Shown here piece after piece: positions 32,831 through 44,662 of a DNA stretch of 64,000 bases (position 1 is its first letter; every line of letters starts with the position of its first letter). The position numbers and the translations under genes are program-made. Origin of the DNA: Cladobotryum mycophilum (taxonomy: Eukaryota > Ascomycota > Sordariomycetes > Hypocreales > Hypocreaceae); assembly GCA_036429605.1 (NCBI GenBank), contig JAVFKD010000016.1, positions 2,666,001-2,730,000 of the forward strand. Reading direction: 5' to 3'. The notes beneath the pieces were generated by a model, which was not told where the DNA came from, searched no databases, and saw only the letters and a list, made by a program, of their open reading frames with translations.

Positions 32831-33571
32831 ACAAGTTTTTTTTTAATACCAAACCAAAAAAAAACTGTACTGTCATTGGGGGGTTCCGTCTTGTGACTGA
32901 GGTGTGTGCACATGGATTTTTTACGCATTGGGCGATATTCTTTTGCTTGGGACACATCATGGGGCGCCTTGATACATATGACTGTACTAGAAAAGATCTC
33001 TTAGCTCGACATCAACCTTGAGACGGGACAAAATGAAAGTTATTGATAAAGCATTGTTACTGGAACGTAGCTATAGTGATAGTGATGAATGGGTTTGAAT
33101 GCAAACATGAACGAGTCATGGAGACTGTCGCATTCAGAATCGTATGTAAGATTCGAGGCCTTTGATGCCGTCATCTCATTAAGTGATTTGAACATGCTGA
33201 GCTCATTCTCTACTATCATTCTCTATTATTTCCCTTTTTCAAGTATACAATCTCTCACGTTTTGATACGACACTCTTCCTCCATTTGTCCCAAAAGTCTG
33301 ACATCCGGATTGACAGTAGCTCCGGTTTTAACCCAGGCAAGCTTAGCTGAGTTGCACAGCTTAATCAAGACCTATGATCCATATCCATCCCACCCACGTA
33401 ATACATTCACATCACCATCCACCATCCACCATCCGCCATACCAATCCCCCTTCCCATACCTTTTTAGCTCAGCTCAGCCCATATATAAGCATCTTTTTTA
33501 ACTCCGCTACTCCACCCGGTGTCCGGCATCGAGTCCGAAGTCCGCAATGCCCCCAAAAGAGAAAATGTTCT

Positions 33572-33595
33572 ATGAGCCCATGAGCCCATGAGCCC
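33572..33595. repeat. three tandem copies of ATGAGCCC
   Basis: Three perfect 8-bp units in a row. Confidence 0.85.
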
Positions 33596-33842
33596 TCTCC
33601 CCCCCCCCATGATGAAAATTCAATAATTCCTCCGAATTTGACCCAGAAGGATTGTTAGGGGTGCCATATTCGGAGTGCGAAGACCGAAAAAAGGGAAGCT
33701 GAAATCCTTCGCATTCGCATTTAGTATTTCGTTTGCATAAACTCCGTGAGTAAAAGAAATCTTTCAGGTGTTTTTACCGTTCCACTAAAGCCAGTTTGAC
33801 CCCCGGAGGTTTTTTGGGAGGGGGCTCAGCTCATAGCGTGTA

Positions 33843-33847
<5 letters not shown>

Positions 33848-33880
<33 letters not shown>
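33848..33880. repeat. (GT)n microsatellite
   Basis: About 15 GT units with two GC interruptions. Confidence 0.85.
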
Positions 33881-34129
33881 TGTGTTTCATGGCTAAAGAA
33901 GACGAGCTTGCGGAATTATTGTTTCTGGCTAGCTAGGTAGAGTCGTAATGGGTCTACTACAGCTAGATAGATTTGCGGATGCGATTGCGAGGAAGGGAGC
34001 CACTATCCCCATCTGATCTGATTATGATTCATCGATAAAAAAGACGTTAAAAAGGAACGGAGATAAAAATGATGTTCATATAAATGGGCTGGTAGCTCAA
34101 CTGCCCTCCCCCTTGCCCCCCTCCCCATT

Positions 34130-34137
34130 TATATAAA
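34130..34137 (+). promoter_or_regulatory. TATA box, distal
   Basis: TATATAAA, 74 bp before the ATG at 34204. Transcripts starting about 30-60 bp downstream would contain that ATG only marginally. Confidence 0.4.
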
Positions 34138-34178
34138 CTTGCTTCGCCTGACTTCTTCTTCTTCTTCCCCCATTTCCT

Positions 34179-34186
34179 TATATAAA
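34179..34186 (+). promoter_or_regulatory. TATA box, proximal
   Basis: TATATAAA, only 25 bp before the ATG at 34204. Transcripts from this box would begin past 34204 and use the second ATG at 34267. Confidence 0.4.
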
Positions 34187-34203
34187 ACAAGAAGAATATC
34201 CAC

Positions 34204-35604
34204 ATGCCTTTATTCCATCGCATATCCATCTTCACATTCGTAGCCGCCGCAACCACCACAGCAGCCATGGCCCACGTCCGACCCTCCTCCTCTTCCTCGC
34301 TCTCGCCAGCGTCCCCCCAGTCCTATTACACCACCACCGTGACCAAACTCCCAGGCCGGTCCAACATTCCCGAAGAGGCCGTCTCGAACCCCCATCATGT
34401 CATAAAGAGAGGCACCGTGTCTGGGTTCAGGAATCCGTATCCGTCGTGGTCTAGCGCTGCGTCTTTCATGACAATGTTCAAGAAAGTAGTCTGGTACGTC
34501 TCTTGACTTTGACTTACACGAATCCAAGTTCCCCTTGAAACAACCCTCAAGTTGATCGACTTGACTGACCTGACTCCTTTTGCAAGGCCAACAATCACCG
34601 GAGAGCTCAAATACCCAGACACTTCCACCCCAAGCATCCCCGTCGTCACCCCCAAATGGCTCCCCAGCCGAACCTCCTCCTCCTCCTCCTCCCCCTCCAA
34701 CCTCCGCGCAACATGGCTCGGCCACGCCTGCTACTACGTCGAGTTCCCCTCCGGCCTGCGCGTCCTCTTCGACCCCGTCTTCGAAGACCGCTGCTCGCCC
34801 TTCTCCTTCGTGGGCCCCAAGCGCTACACCCCCACCCCGTGCGACCTAAAGGACATACCCGCCGTCGACGCCGTAGTCATAAGCCACAGCCACTACGACC
34901 ACCTCTCCCACCCTTCCATCCTCGAGGTCCAGAAACACCACCCCAACGCCCACTTCTTCGTCGGCCTCGGCCTGGAATCCTGGTTCCGCAAGAGCGGCCT
35001 CGAAAACGTCACCGAGCTGGACTGGTGGGAGGACGCGGACTTCACCCTGACCATCCAGGACGGCAACGAGGAGAAAAAGACCGTCACCGCCCGCCTATCC
35101 TGCCTCCCCTGCCAGCACACCTCCGCCAGGACGGCACTGGACAAGGACACCACCCTCTGGTGCTCATGGGCCGTCCGCTCCGGCGAAAAGTCCGTCTGGT
35201 TCGGCGGCGACACGGGCTACCGCTCGGTGCCCAGCCTGCCCCCCAACGTCGACGACTACGGCCCAGAGTACGACCAGCTCCCGCGGTGCCCGCAGTTCAA
35301 GCAGATAGGCGAGCACCGCGGGCCCTTTGACCTCGGCCTGATCCCCATTGGCGCCTACTCCCCGCGCGTGGCATTCTCCTCCATGCACGCCAACCCGTTT
35401 GACTCGGTGGAGATCTTCAAGGACACAAAGTGCAAGAGAGCCATGGGCATTCACTGGGGCACCTGGGCCTTGACCCTGGAGGAAGTCCTAGAGCCCGCCC
35501 AGATGCTCAAGGAGGCGCTCAGACGACAAGGCATTCCCGAGACGGGTGTCTTTGACGTCTGCGATATTGGCGAGAGCAGAGAGTTTGGTGATTCTGAAAA
35601 GTAG
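34204..35604 (+). CDS. NAPE-PLD-like metallo-beta-lactamase-fold phospholipase D
   Basis: This resembles N-acylphosphatidylethanolamine-hydrolysing phospholipase D, a zinc hydrolase of the metallo-beta-lactamase fold that releases N-acylethanolamines. Exons are 34204-34493 and 34587-35604, with a 93-nt GT-AG intron; the product is 435 residues from the first ATG. The fold begins at ATWLGHACYYVEFPSGLRVLFDPVF. The zinc motif HSHYDHL follows VVISHS. Later ligand segments are LPCQHTSART, WFGGDTGYR and GIHWGTWAL. The first ATG gives a hydrophobic, signal-like N-terminus (MPLFHRISIFTFVAAATTTA). The in-frame ATG at 34267 (MAHVRPSSSS) gives a product without it. Which start is used is undecided; a TATA box 25 bp before the first ATG suggests both may be. 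Confidence 0.88.
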
Positions 35605-35976
35605 AGTCAGCAAAGAGAGAGAATTGGACGGCATGAATGGAACATTACCAGGTTAAAGGGACGGTTATTAGATTCGTCATTGTACACTCGCATAGATACC
35701 CTTCTCTTTTTTTTTCACAGGGAAAGATAATTAGAACCAACATAAATCGCATTCGCATCATATTCAACAATAATCATAAATACAGTTTGGCGATGCAGTC
35801 AAGTATGTACAAAGCCGTAGATGCTGACTGCCCATCCGACGGTCGCAGTTACATATGGCACAGGAGAGCCAGTGAGCGTATAACAATACTGAGCGGCCAC
35901 TAGTCGCTGCGGTTAGGGAGACATCGCCAAAGCCAAATACGTAAAACAAAAAAGTAGGTTCCCCTAGCCACCTCTT
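35605..35976. other. convergent 3' intergenic region
   Basis: Between the NAPE-PLD-like gene (+) and the GH47 gene (-). AT-rich with TTATTCAA-like stretches; nothing coding. Confidence 0.5.
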
Positions 35977-37692
35977 TTAAACCTGACGGATTCTGAAAGG
36001 GTGGGCCTCAGTGTTGAAGACAAAGGTATTGCCTCCGCGGGCTTGTACCTGGACGGGGGACTCATCAGCAAAGATGAGATACATGTACTTCAAGGCCTCA
36101 GCAAGCCAGAAGCTCTGCATGTTATCAGAGAAACCACCGCCATTGGGCTTGGTGACATCGTTAATGGACGAGTAAGCGCTTCCAGCACGGCAAGTCTTGT
36201 TAATGGCCAGGTAACCCTCCCAAGCCATATCCTGGTACTTCTTATCGCCAGTGACACGGTACGAGTAGTACAAACTCTCCATGGTTTCAGGCCGCAGAAT
36301 GTAGCCGCCGGACGTGGTCCAGAAACCAGCCTTCTTATAAAAGTCTGCCTGGTTGGCGGGAGGTGCCGGGTTGTTGCCACCCTGGGGAAGCGCAGCATCA
36401 ACCCATCGGAAGCCCTCGGGACCAATGCCAACGAGACTCTGCTTGTACGTCTCAAAGTAAGATTCAGCCAGGTTGAGACCGAAATCAATATACTTTTGCT
36501 CGCCCAAAAGAATACCTCCGAGAATGAAGTTTCCTCCAGCGAAGCTGGCCACTAGACTCACGCGTTAGTTCCAAGCTAGATTCCCTTGATAGATGATACA
36601 CTTACAGTGACCCGAGTTAGGGTTGGTTTGCTTTCCGTTGTATGAAGACAAGAAAGTCAAGTCCTTTCGAGTAGTTGGGTGCGAGGCAAGATATTTAATA
36701 GTAGAATCAGCAGCGAGGACCCAGCGATCCTTGTAGAGCTTGAACGCCTTGGGATCGTACAAGTACATCTTGATCAAGTACTCGAAGTAGCTGTCATCAT
36801 AGGCAGACCAGCCTCCCGAGCTGTCAAGGAATGTACCATCCTTGGTGCTGACAAAGGTGCCAATAAGACCGGGGAACGCCTCTGGCTGTCCTTTTGGCTG
36901 AAGGAGATGGTTTTCACCCTTTTGAGCCAACTGAGCATACAGCGGATTGTGGGTGAGATCACTAAGACGAGTCCACTCAAGAACTAGAGTACCAATCTCG
37001 GCGATGTTGTTGTTAGACGACCCACTGTTGCGCTTCGTCGGGTTCAAGTAGACAGTGGGATCGGGAATACCAGAAGGAGTGTCAAACGAAACCTTCAAGC
37101 TTTCGGCAAGGTTAACCGCCTGCGTCAAAAGGTTCTTGACGAGGCTATGGTCAATATCCAGATAGGCGAATGGTCCGGTCAAGAGGTCATAGCCTGGAAA
37201 TACGTTAGTGGCCTATTTCCATTCAGGCGCGTGGGTCTTACCGGCAAGCAGGCCACCAAGATAACGAATGGTGGTTTCGAATACAGAAACACCATCGTTT
37301 GCAGATTTTGTGGTGTTGAAATTGATGGAGGGAACAAACTTCAAGATTTGGTTAACGGTTGCAGCTTCGCCCATAATGATAGCCGTGCTCAATCCGTCAA
37401 TCGCTGTGGCGCCCCAACCATTTCTTCGTACATTGTCAGTAACAACGTGACCAAGGCAAAATGGAATATAAGCTCACCGGTCATTATCGTTGCCGTTGGA
37501 AACAGGATGAAGGTTATCGTTGGGGAACGCGTGTTCATAGTACCCCTTCCAAGAAATTCTAAACGTATCTCTGACGGCCCCAGCTCTTTGGGGGTCGCCG
37601 GCGAGGCGCTTCTCTACACCAGTACGAGGATAGCCGAAAACTGGTGCAGCGAGGCTCAAGGCCAAGATAGATCCGGTGGTTGGGAACCGCAT
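35977..37692 (-). CDS. secreted GH47 alpha-1,2-mannosidase
   Basis: GH47 class I mannosidases trim alpha-1,2-linked mannose from N-glycans with calcium and inverting chemistry. Exons are 37692-37478, 37423-37242, 37193-36606 and 36551-35977; the GT-AG introns are only 54, 48 and 54 nt. The product is 519 residues, as expected for secreted fungal enzymes. A signal peptide (MRFPTTGSILALSLAAPVFG) replaces the transmembrane anchor of the Golgi/ER forms. Family blocks include FRISWKGYYEHAFPNDNLHP, NGWGATAIDGLSTAIIMG, GLLAGYDLLTGP, FLDSSGGWSAYDDSYFEYLIKMYLY (in pieces), SGHLASFAGGNFILGG, YILRPETMESLYYSYR and DNMQSFWLAEALKYMYLIF. The ending NTEAHPFRIRQV retains the Ca-binding Thr motif. Confidence 0.95.
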
Positions 37693-39034
37693 GATGCTTT
37701 CTCTTTACTGTGGATGGCTATTGACAATACCGAAGAACCCCAAAGACATCAGGAAGACGACCGGGTAAGCAAACGGCGGAAGAGCAGCCGGTATTTTAAT
37801 GGGCTCCAGACTCATCCCATGTCCAGAAACCCCCAGGTTTTCCCCCTCATCGTATTACCCCATTCGGCGTTAACAAACACATACTTAATCTGGTTCTAAG
37901 ACATGGCGGCGCGCCAAGTGACAAGGGAAATCTCCATGCATCGAATGTCGGCAAAGTCCTAAGGAGCTTGGGCCACAGCAGGCAGGTGACAGTGACACCA
38001 AGAACCAGGGCCTTGCATATGGCGGCTTGTTAGTGTATAGCACGCAGTAGATATGATAGCGATAGCATGAAAAGTATATGACCAGAACTTTCTGGCCCAA
38101 CAAGATTGTGAAGATGGGATGAAAAGCGTGCCTGGTGATATTTTGATTCATTAATATCCCGACTTTGCTCCAAGTATTTGTTGTTCTGAGCCATGTGAGA
38201 CGTTCAATGACAAACCACAACATCATCTGATGCCATTTGCCATACCAAGTGAGTGTGGACCAGTGGCCAGCAGGGGTTGAGACAACTGAATGTAACCTTA
38301 AACAAGGTCGGAAGATCGAAATTACACTGGCGTGCGTGCCGGGACCTCACGTCCGCCCGCATAGACGCGACAAAAGTCGTTCGGAACGCGTTGTTATTGA
38401 ATATCTATGCTTATGTCAGAAAAGCCTCGCAAAACAAGGTTCAGCCCGACTCAATTGTTTGCACATACAGCATAACTTGTATGAAAACTCGTCTGCAAGA
38501 CTCCTCTCCTGTATCCATGATGACTGTCTAGATTGGGAACGGCACTTGGGCGGATCTGGACTTGCGGAGACCAGGCACAAGGTCAGGGTGGCTTGCTGCA
38601 AAGGCGCCACCCACTTGGCCAATTTGTCCCGATAGGTTCCAGCCATACCTCGGCCAGCGTGACTTGGCCAAGACGGTATGTTACCTACCAATGTAGGAAC
38701 AGGGCACATGTCTGTAGTAATACTACGTGGACGGCAAATGCATCTGTTGCATGGGACAGACGTCTCTTGTACCGCATAGAACCTGTTTTTTGTACGATTG
38801 CCAGCAAACGGAAAGCAAGGATTGGATTCCATCGTGCGGGGTGAGGCTTTTTCAACACCTAGTAAGTTGGAGCGACGCATTGGATAACATGCAGATCCAA
38901 GCCCATATGTCGGGGGCTCACTGCCGTCTCTTCGGCAGTTTTGCGGCGGATTCCAGCGTGAGTGTAACTGTCCTGGTGGGAAAAGTTGCCTTCAATATGG
39001 GCACCAGGCCTCGGCGCTGATGCGCACTGCACGA
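37693..39034. other. intergenic, promoter of the GH47 gene and 3' flank of RAD10
   Basis: I see no gene in this 1.3 kb. Short open frames on both strands lack any domain. Confidence 0.45.
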
Positions 39035-40263
39035 TTAATCGTTTTCTCGCAATTTGGCCAAGGCCGCAGCCACGCCTCCGCTCAACTCGTTGTCTTTCAC
39101 CCCGGTTTGCAGTTCCTCTTTCCGTACGTCTACAGGTTGCGATGTCTTTTTCGACTCCTCAATAGCAGCGGCTAACATTGCATCCTCGTCATCTTCGTCG
39201 TCCACGTCACCAAGGAATTGAAACTGCCCTCGACTCGGGGAGCGGTCACCTGATGAATCATGAAGGGATAAACTGTGTGAGGGCATCTCCCTTGATGGAA
39301 CCTGAGAGGGCGGTTTGGTTTGGTCCAATCTCAAAGATCGACCACCACCATCGACCACCACTGCATCGCGTCGTGCGGCTGGGGCGGATGTCTGTGGCCC
39401 ACGCTTCGCCGCCTTTTTTGCCCTAAATGGCTCTTCTACCGCGGCCGCCCATCTCTTGACCTTTACTCCTCCCCAACCGCTTAGCATTCCAAGCTGTTCT
39501 GGGTCTGCATTGATGGCATTCCTGAGGCTACCGAAATTGGCCACCAAGGCTACGGCATCTGTTTTATTCAGACTTCTGGGTACTGTGACGAAATCAACCA
39601 ATCGATCCGCATAATTCGAGGACTGTTGTCCCCGAATCGCTGTAAAGTTTGCGTTTTCGCAAGATTTGTAGAGCTCGAGATAGCGTGCTGCTTCGGCGGC
39701 AGACCAGCACAGTACGATTGTGACGTTGTTGACCATGGACGTTTTGGATAGCTCGCGCAAGGGGTCTTCGTGATTGTCGATGTCTACCAGCGTGAGCAGA
39801 ATGCGAAGGTTGTACTTGCCCTGCAAGTTTTCGATCCGTTTGTAGATATATACGGGGTGGAGACGGTGATACTTGAGGCTACATTACGAGCTTCAATCAG
39901 TAACACGACACCATGCTGTGTGTAGTATCTCGGATCATACCTCAGAAACAATGCACACGTCGTCAACCCGAGCACATAGTCTGCTGGCGTATCGCTAAAC
40001 TCCCAAGGCACGGTTCGAAGACTGGTGAGGACGGGATTGCCACGCTGGCGAGGCGACACGAGAATCGTGGATCCAGACGTCTTTTTTGGAATTGCTTGTG
40101 GTGTCGGCTGTACAACCCTCTTATCTGATGCGTTGCTCGTTGGTGGTGCCTTGTCTAGTCGTTGCGGTTTTGGCTGCTGAACGGGCCTTGGTGGTGCTGG
40201 TGTCGGATCAGCAGCGGCCATTGCTTGGAGCAGGTCATCGTCGGCTCCAAATTCGTCATCCAT
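39035..40263 (-). CDS. rad10: Rad10/ERCC1 homologue, subunit of the XPF-ERCC1 structure-specific endonuclease
   Basis: Rad10/ERCC1 is the non-catalytic partner of Rad1/XPF. Together they cut 5' of lesions in nucleotide excision repair and remove flaps in recombination. Exons are 40263-39941 and 39878-39035, with a 62-nt GT-AG intron; the product is 388 residues. The N-terminus is disordered, Pro/Gln-rich. The central nuclease-like domain is recognisable from ILVSPRQRGNPVL through VPWEFSDTPADYVLGLTTCALFLSLKYHRLHPVYIYKRI and GKYNLRILLTLVDI. The tandem helix-hairpin-helix domain follows (FVTVPRSLNKTDAVALVANFGSLRNAI, LSGWGGVKVKRW). A C-terminal tail of about 130 residues with an acidic patch (DDEDDEDAMLAAAIEESKK, ubiquitin-interacting-motif-like) goes beyond the yeast protein; the UIM reading is inference. 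Confidence 0.93.
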
Positions 40264-43200
40264 GTTGGTTATTCTTTTTAGAGTGCTCAGTAATGGTGTT
40301 GTCGTGGGTAGACCATACGATAGTGAGAATTGGGAAACAAAGGTTGTGACGCACGCAGATTTGGAGCGTGAAGCTTTCAATGCATCGCGGGGAGCTTTAG
40401 ATGATATGCAGCTTGGGGTAGGTGGAGAGAGGTGGGTCTAGCCTTCCTCGTGCTGCAACTGCTTAGCTGACCAGCCATCGTCCCATATTGTGCTATAACC
40501 ACTGTCGAATGCAAGATGTGTAAAACAATCTACAATGCTACCATTAATATAGTAATCAGACTATAGTACCACTGCATGATTATAGCTTTTATTTTGCCCT
40601 TTTCGTGTACGTCTTCATGCACGTGATAGTAAAGGTCGTCTTCATGCACGCACACTTGAGACTTTGAAGCTCCAAGTAACCTAGAGTCTAGGCCAGATCT
40701 TTCAAGGACCCGTTGCAATTGAGAGAGTGTGTCTGTTAATTTGAGGTGACACGGTTTTTTAGTAATTCCAATGATTCCATCATCACAAGTTCCATATACA
40801 TAAGCTCTCTTTTCATCCCTGGCTCGCGCGGTTCATCTTCAGGTTGATATAGTTGCACCGCTCTCAGTGTGTTCACGAGTGATTAGTTTAAGTAGACTAC
40901 CGAGACCAGATGAACAACTTGCCTCTCTATTGTCCTTTATATCGTAGATATAGTGTACTCCATTGCGTACTTTTAATGCCGATGACTAGAATAGAATTTT
41001 TATGTGAGTTGCCTTATTGGTAAAAGTTATGTCCTGACTAATTATCTCGTGATGTCTTCACAGTGAGTTGTTTACATGATTGTGGTACAGATACTGCGAT
41101 ATAGGTTAACCTCTCGATTCATCTTTACCTATCAATTACAAACCAATAATCATATAGACAAAGGCATGAGGTTGGTGGTCGATTTATTTCGTCATATCCA
41201 AGACCGTGCAAGTATCATACTATATAGAGAATCTCATTCTCTTCTCACATCGTTCTAGGGTAGGGGGAAACTTGGCCATGTCCGAATCCTCTCGATTGTT
41301 GCCGTTTCTTCGGATTTCCAACGTTGCTGGCCGTTTCCGGTGTTGCTGAAGATGACTGAAATTCCTGGACATTTCCAGATATCACTGCTGGTACCTATTG
41401 TTTCCACACAAAATGATTCCATCACCGGATGAACCTATACTGTCTAAGCTTTACTGTCTGAGACTTCTAATCAATGGCCTTTGCGAGTAGACGAGAGACC
41501 TGAGGTTGAGACGGACAAACTTGTTCATTGTCAAGAGAAATAGTTACATGGGTGTAATTTCATCAGTTCCTGACCATGCTACCAAGCGGTCGATCCCATT
41601 CGGAGTGAAGCGGGATATGTTTCTCGAAATCGGACCTTCAGTCTAACACTCGCCTAATCTCCAGGTTCGTCCATGCGTTGCAGAACGAGGAAGACGGAGT
41701 AGGCTATCCACAACTGGCATTTTGGGTGACGATCAAGACATCCTGCCTCTCTGGAGGATGTGTCGTGTGGGTATACCGTTCCATGTCTCGGGCATTTTGC
41801 CTATCCAAACGGAGAGCATTACGGAGATGTGTTGATTTTCCTTCCGGAGTATCTAGCTTGGGGGACGGACCGAAGTTCATATCCATTCTTCCTACCCTGT
41901 AGATAACCGGGCATTAGCAACACATGAAGTTATACGAGTATCAGATGACGATCAACTGTGGATGGATTTAGGGATAAATTTAGGTTTGAGGAATCGTTCC
42001 CGTGCCATGCCTCTGGGCGCTAGCTTAACGCCTTCAAAAGTTCTCGGCATCAAGACAAACCAGTGCACAAGAGGATGGCATAAGCGATCATAACCCTTTT
42101 TGTGACTTGACTGTCGATCTTCTATCGAATGCACGGAACCATTGGTAGTGGGGGTTTGTTTGTTGTGCCAGCACACGTTTGCGTAGACGCGAGAGTCAAA
42201 CATATGTTGACATGGATGGCCAGCATGTTTGTCTTGGAAGATACAAACAAGACAATGTTTGAGCTGCAATCACGCTCATCCATTACGGAGTTATAATTCC
42301 CGGCATGTTTGCGAATGGTTAAACAAACTGAGCCTGCAATGTGACGGTAATGGAAGCCTCGAGGCCGGTAGACGCTGACCACCTCGGTGTGGCTGCAACG
42401 GTTGTGATTCAATGTTTGTAGGTAACAAGAATAACAACAACAACCAGCCACCAAACCAGTGGGGACATCATCACAACGCATGAGCCTCGGTTCCCGAACC
42501 GGCGACTTTATTCCCCCCATTTCTTATCAATAGCCCGCTTCTGGAGTCTCCGGTCTTGGCATTGATTGAGCAAGTTTACCTATTCTCTAATCATTTGATG
42601 GTGAATGTCTCCAGATCATCAAAAACAGCCCTAGTAGGGCAGGTATGTACAGTAAGTGGCCACTCCGGACAAGCCAGGGGGAGAGAGAGCGCAAAGGCAG
42701 AAGAAATAAGCATCTTGGCAGGGAGCTACTGCAATGATGTCAGTGAGTTTAAAAAAGGTCTTTTCATGTCGCCTTCCAGAAGCAGCTAAATGGGGCCGCA
42801 TACGCCCGCAAACACAAACACCAACAGAGAAAGGATCGACACACGGTTGAAACGGGTGCTATTGTACAAGGACAAGTACGAGTATGGCTTGCGTGCATGC
42901 ATTGTGAGGGTGGACTTTTGTGTTGACTGGCTGTCCTTGATCCCGGGGCTTGCTCCACCTTGATGCTAAGGTTATTTTCAGGCTTGGATATGGCCTTTGA
43001 TAGCGTATGTACGCTTGTTGTAGAATGATCTGCAATCACATGGATGTTGGGGTCATGCAGCTGATTTTGCTACAGAACTTGTAACATGCCCCTCAGTCGT
43101 GATAGAAAACACATTCACGTTCGGAGAAGCCTTCCAAGAACAGCGTCGTCGACTGGCTGGCGTTGGAGAACAGCGTGTCGGTGCGTTGCATGAATCCATT

Positions 43201-44662
43201 GTGTAAAATTAAGACGACTCAAGTTGCGACACGACACAATAGAGAGCACGCAATGGCATCACCGCAGCAGCTTTCGCTCACCTGAGACTGAGACTGGGAC
43301 TCGGAGCAGTCCGTACTTCTTCTGCTGCTGTGGTGGCACTTCCAAAACTTACCGTATCATTACCCCGGCCTGATTGATTAGTATGTACGGAGTAACACAC
43401 ACACACACAGACAGGTATTCGGCCCCAGCCCAGGGTCTCTGCCGAATGTGACAGCGATAACACACCACTACCCACTTTGCCCACTTGCACGCACACATAG
43501 CTGAGAGAATGGCATTACCCAAGTGCCAACCACGATGTTCCTCTGGCTTCTCCGTAGCTGGCTTGGCTTGGCTGGCTTACCCAAAACGGCGAAACCCGGT
43601 TTCTGGGGTAAAACTACTCCGTACATACGGAGTACTGATGACCTGATACCTAATGAATGAGAAACCCTGCCTTTACCAATGACCACAGCTCGGCATAACG
43701 TAGTGAATGAAATGGGCCAAGATGTCTTCCGCCTTGGTTCCATGGCAGCGCGTCCTCAACCTCTTTCATAGGACAGACTGCAAACCTCCTGTCTGGGCTG
43801 TGGCTTGAACCTCGGAGAGAGGAGCCTACCTATTGCATTGCCACAAGACGGTAATTCTCCCGGCTCTAAAATAACCTTACCTTTTTTCTTTCTGACGCTA
43901 CGGGTGGCTTGCTAATCACCGTTAGCCAACTCTGAGCGCGCCCACCAACCGAACAACCTCTCCACACAAACTCGACGGGACCCCTGAAAGCTTTGACTAC
44001 TAGCTCAAACAAACAACAAACCACCTGCGTGCTCCCCTCAACAAACCAAACCAAACTTGGGGCGATGTGAAGTGCGCGCAGCACGGATCTTCCGAGGCAT
44101 AAAAAAAGGAAAAAAAAACTTGGCTGTTTGTCAAAGATTCACTCGCTCTGAATGCCTAATGGACGACTTGCCGCTGGGCTCTTCCTCCTCCACCCCCGTC
44201 TTCGCAGCCGCCTCACCTCAGTGTTGTTATCCCAGGGGCAGCAAGATTCCCGAGATCTGCAAGGCATACATGGTGTTAGCACGCTGTCCCTTGTAGTGCA
44301 TCCGGGGATCGGCAGTCCTATCAGGCAGGTACAGTACCGGCTTTTGTCGACGAGCCTGCCGAAATGGTCATAGTTCAGCATCGTCTTGGCCGGACGATGC
44401 AGCCATGTTACCAATCAATCTGCTGCTCCGCCGCTAGGCGCTGCCTTCTATGGAGTTTGTCTGTTTGTCTCTCTAATCTGAGTCAAACACTTCACCAGGC
44501 TTCAGTCTTCAAGGTGAAGAATCTTGAAGATAAATAGATACAGAATATTCCCCCCAAAAGTCCAGGCTTCTTATTCTCATCATCCTCATCCGAGTTCACT
44601 ATCCTCTCAATACTCTCTCTCTCATCTCATCTCAACTTCTTCGTCTTAATACCACCGCCAAA
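40264..44662. other. 4.4 kb gene-poor region
   Basis: No gene or RNA is supported. The part 40500-41270 is AT-rich. TACGGAGTA motifs occur at 43386-43394 and as an inverted pair at 43615-43634. A CA repeat lies at about 43397-43411. The last 100 bp is the CT-rich leader of the subtilase gene. Confidence 0.4.
43615..43634. repeat. inverted repeat TACTCCGTA-CA-TACGGAGTA
   Basis: Two 9-bp arms separated by 2 bp form a near-perfect palindrome. The same half-site recurs alone in several other intergenic regions of this window. Confidence 0.8.

Larger units (their letters stand above)
32831..34203. other. intergenic between SNU13 and the NAPE-PLD-like gene
   Basis: No gene. It contains a GT repeat (33848-33880), three tandem ATGAGCCC units (33572-33595), a C-run at about 33599-33608, and TATA boxes close to the next gene. 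Confidence 0.5.

Noticed and set aside
34656..35330. 224-codon alternative frame inside the NAPE-PLD-like gene
   Set aside because: Arg/Pro/Leu-rich shadow of the true frame, which has zinc-binding motifs.
38237..38635. 132-codon plus-strand frame between GH47 and RAD10
   Set aside because: No motif, poor start context and no supporting neighbouring exon.
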